In this document: positions 8,163-9,684 of the stretch, piece by piece
How positions within the stretch are numbered: the stretch's first letter is position 1
How the letters are laid out: each line of letters begins with the position of its first letter
Assembly: GCA_947384645.1 (NCBI GenBank)
Contig: CANDHX010000037.1
Span: forward strand, 1-9,684
DNA length: 9,684 bases
From: an uncultured Mycoplasmatota bacterium
GTDB taxonomy: Bacteria; Bacillota_I; Bacilli_A; RF39; UBA660
Direction: 5' to 3'
Position numbers and translations under genes: made by a program
The notes under the pieces: generated by a model
Told to the model about the DNA's origin: nothing
The model's database searches: none
Seen by the model: only the letters and a program-made list of their open reading frames with translations

Positions 8163-8822
8163 ATGAAAAAATATGTCTCAATATCGATACTCGGTTTCTT
8201 ATTATTGTCGTGCTTAGCCTTTAAATTTGAACCTATAAATAGCTTCCCTCTCTTTGGTAAATTCATTATCCTAGATCCAGGACATGGAAACGAAGACCCC
8301 GGCTCCATTTATAATGACGAATTCGAAAAAAATTACAATCTAGAATTTGCAAGAACCTTAAAAAGGACAATCGAGAAATACGGAGGAACTGTGATACTCA
8401 CAAGAGACGGCGATTATGATTTAAGTAACCCCAAAGCTCATAGTAGAAAAAGAAGCGATTTCGACAATCGAATAAAACTCATCAATGAAGATGCACCCGA
8501 TTTATATATATCGCTTCATATGAATTATTTAAACGACCCCAAATACTTTGGTAGTCAAACCTTCTATAGCACCGTTAATTCCAAAAACGAATTATTAGCC
8601 CAAAAGTTGCAAGACCGCCTAAACGATTTCTTTAACTTTAAGAAAGATTACAAAAAAATCGGAAACGATAAATATATGTTTTCAAAAATAGAAGTACCAG
8701 GTGTACTTTTAGAATACGGATTTATGTCGAATTATAAAGATAGAAAAAATCTAAAAAACGAGAATTATCGAGAAAAGCTTTCGACGGTCATCTGCCAAGG
8801 CATAATAGACTATTTCACTTAA
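8163..8822 (+). CDS. N-acetylmuramoyl-L-alanine amidase (Amidase_3, CwlD-like)
   Basis: A 219-residue zinc amidase that cuts the bond between N-acetylmuramic acid and L-alanine of peptidoglycan, acting outside the membrane. The catalytic domain runs from about 33 to the end. Zinc ligands are H41 in ILDPGHGNEDPG, E55 in the FEKNYNLEF helix and H119 in ISLHMN; the catalytic glutamate is E184 in VLLEYGFMSN. The N-terminus MKKYVSISILGFLLLSC is either a signal anchor or a lipoprotein signal, since LLLSC fits a permissive lipobox with C17. There is no LysM or SH3 wall-binding domain. Single-domain enzymes of this size resemble CwlD, which in spore formers trims cortex peptidoglycan, but nothing here shows sporulation, so a general remodelling role is equally possible. 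A stop codon (8154-8156) lies three codons upstream in frame, so ATG 8163 is the earliest start. No Shine-Dalgarno precedes it. Confidence 0.9.
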   Translation: MKKYVSISILGFLLLSCLAFKFEPINSFPLFGKFIILDPGHGNEDPGSIYNDEFEKNYNLEFARTLKRTIEKYGGTVILTRDGDYDLSNPKAHSRKRSDFDNRIKLINEDAPDLYISLHMNYLNDPKYFGSQTFYSTVNSKNELLAQKLQDRLNDFFNFKKDYKKIGNDKYMFSKIEVPGVLLEYGFMSNYKDRKNLKNENYREKLSTVICQGIIDYFT

Positions 8823-8848
8823 ATTTCATCGTTTCCTAACATAAATAC

Positions 8849-8898
8849 TGCATAAAGGTACTATCATTTTCTCGTAACTTGTAGTATAATTTTATGCA
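8849..8898 (+). repeat. interrupted inverted repeat over the Abi gene promoter
   Basis: TGCATAAA (8849-8856) and TTTATGCA (8891-8898) are perfect 8-bp inverted arms. Inside them TACTA (8859-8863) and TAGTA (8882-8886) form a second inverted pair. The right half covers the -10 and the predicted transcription start and abuts the Shine-Dalgarno. It could be an operator or an RNA/DNA hairpin. In A/T-rich DNA arms of this size can also arise by chance. Confidence 0.35.
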
Positions 8899-8904
8899 AG
8901 GTGA
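8885..8904 (+). promoter_or_regulatory. -10 element and ribosome binding site of the Abi gene
   Basis: A perfect TATAAT stands at 8885-8890 and AGGTGA at 8899-8904, 5 nt before the ATG at 8910. No good -35 is seen at the expected place (about 8861-8867, reading CTATCAT), so the promoter may be weak or need an activator. The predicted start near 8897 leaves a leader of about 13 nt. Confidence 0.6.
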
Positions 8905-8909
8905 GACTC

Positions 8910-9684
8910 ATGCAAAAGACGTTTAAAACTATAGAAGAACAGATTTTGATTTTGAGAGATAAAGGCTTAGTTATCGACGACGAAGAATGGGCAAGAGAAA
9001 TTCTTCTTCGAGAGAACTACTTTTTTCTAAGCGGCTATAGACATCTTTTTATGGACGGACTTCGCTCTAAAAGATTTAAAAGTGGAACTAACTTTAGAGA
9101 ACTTTATGCCTTATTCAATTTTGATAGACAATTGAGAAATATCATTTTTAAAAACTTGCTTATTATCGAAAATAACATGAAAAGTATATTCTCATATCAG
9201 CTATCGAAAAATTACGGTTTTAAAGAAAAAGATTATTTAAAGCCTTCAAACTTCAATACTAGTCCTGAAAAGTCTCGACAGGTAAACGATTTATTGAGAA
9301 AGATCAAAAGACAAATTCGAGTAAACGGTGGACAACATGCAGCAACTAATCACTACATGTTTAATTATGGTTACATTCCTTTATGGGTTGTCGTAAAAGT
9401 ACTATCCTTCGGTATAGTTTGCGAATTATACTCCATAATGAAATCGAAGGACCAAGAAGAAATAGCAGAAATATTTGATATGAAAGTAATCGATTTATTG
9501 AATTTCTTACCTATTCTAGCAAACTATAGAAATCTTTGTGCACATGAAGATATTCTATACGACAATAGAACGGCTGCGATGATTGAAACGAATAAATATC
9601 ACACGATGCTTTCCCTTCCAAAACTAGATGGAGAATATACGTGTGGAAAAAACGATTTGTTTGCTCTAATCATCATTATGAAAC
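8910..9684 (+). CDS. Abi family HEPN protein (Abi_2; AbiD/AbiF-like), 3' end missing
   Basis: The first 258 codons of a protein that runs off the right edge. The opening TFKTIEEQILILRDKGLVI and the following ENYFFLSGYRHLF match the Abi_2 family: a T-x-EEQI-x-L-x-x-(K/R)-G-L start, then a tyrosine-rich SGY motif. A mid-protein LFNFDRQLRNIIFKNLLIIEN helix is also typical. The signature R207-N-L-C-A-H212 followed by YDNR is the R-x4-H catalytic motif of HEPN ribonucleases; Abi_2 is placed in that superfamily. Members include lactococcal abortive-infection proteins AbiD and AbiF, which stop phage growth at a cost to the cell. Inference: an RNA-cleaving defence or toxin-type protein; which RNA and what trigger cannot be read here. 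ATG 8910 is chosen from AGGTGA 5 nt upstream; GTG 8901 would destroy that site. Base composition resembles the neighbours, so there is no visible sign of recent transfer. It has its own -10 and follows the amidase by 87 bp. Confidence 0.85.
   Translation, partial: MQKTFKTIEEQILILRDKGLVIDDEEWAREILLRENYFFLSGYRHLFMDGLRSKRFKSGTNFRELYALFNFDRQLRNIIFKNLLIIENNMKSIFSYQLSKNYGFKEKDYLKPSNFNTSPEKSRQVNDLLRKIKRQIRVNGGQHAATNHYMFNYGYIPLWVVVKVLSFGIVCELYSIMKSKDQEEIAEIFDMKVIDLLNFLPILANYRNLCAHEDILYDNRTAAMIETNKYHTMLSLPKLDGEYTCGKNDLFALIIIMK

Noticed and set aside
8099..8308. A minus-strand open frame of 69 codons over the amidase start
   Set aside because: It is antisense to a clear amidase N-terminus and the terminator, with no supporting signals.
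8894..8915. Direct repeat ATGCAA at 8894-8899 and 8910-8915
   Set aside because: Six bases in A/T-rich DNA, with one copy being the start codon of the Abi gene; most likely coincidence.
9030..9034. AGCGG, the B. subtilis Chi sequence for AddAB, inside the Abi gene
   Set aside because: A five-base match is expected by chance, and the Chi sequence of this organism is unknown.

Overview
The window is strongly A+T-rich (by eye around 70 %), densely coded and almost entirely on the + strand. It reads as a low-GC Gram-positive (Bacillota; Bacilli or Erysipelotrichia-like) chromosome. The evidence is the AddAB recombination nuclease-helicase, a release factor 2 gene followed directly by a YitT/YvjA-type membrane protein (an arrangement I recall from Bacillus subtilis), a short CwlD-like amidase, and Shine-Dalgarno sites matching AGGAGGTGAT. 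Tryptophan is always TGG, and prfB carries the classical in-frame TGA, so TGA is a stop here. This excludes the UGA=Trp code of mycoplasmas. I cannot name a genus.

Layout. Positions 1-472 (minus strand, cut by the window edge) encode a membrane-anchored thioredoxin-fold protein with a CTYC active site. A 118-bp divergent spacer holds a consensus sigma-A promoter for addB (591-2969) and addA (2953-6078). These two genes overlap by 17 nt and encode the AddAB double-strand-break resection enzyme. A second promoter within 15 bp of the addA stop drives prfB (6138-7221, programmed +1 frameshift at 6210) and the coupled yitT-like gene (7234-8088). That unit closes with a hairpin terminator embedded in the end of the gene. 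A small secreted or membrane-attached N-acetylmuramoyl-L-alanine amidase follows (8163-8822) with no visible ribosome binding site. An Abi_2/AbiD-AbiF-type HEPN protein starts at 8910 and runs off the right edge.

How it fits together. Most of the window is housekeeping: DNA repair, translation termination, cell-wall hydrolysis and a transporter-like membrane protein. The one accessory element is the Abi family gene at the right end, a probable RNA-cleaving phage-defence or toxin-type protein with its own promoter. The first few genes beyond the right edge would show whether it opens a defence region. I see no clear new system in what is present. The points most worth a second look are the Abi gene and the inverted repeat over its promoter, the reduced AddB lacking a P-loop, the weakened prfB frameshift stimulator, and recurrent promoter-to-start spacing implying very short 5' leaders. 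No stretch over 300 bases lacks a gene, and I found no tRNA, rRNA, CRISPR array or insertion sequence.
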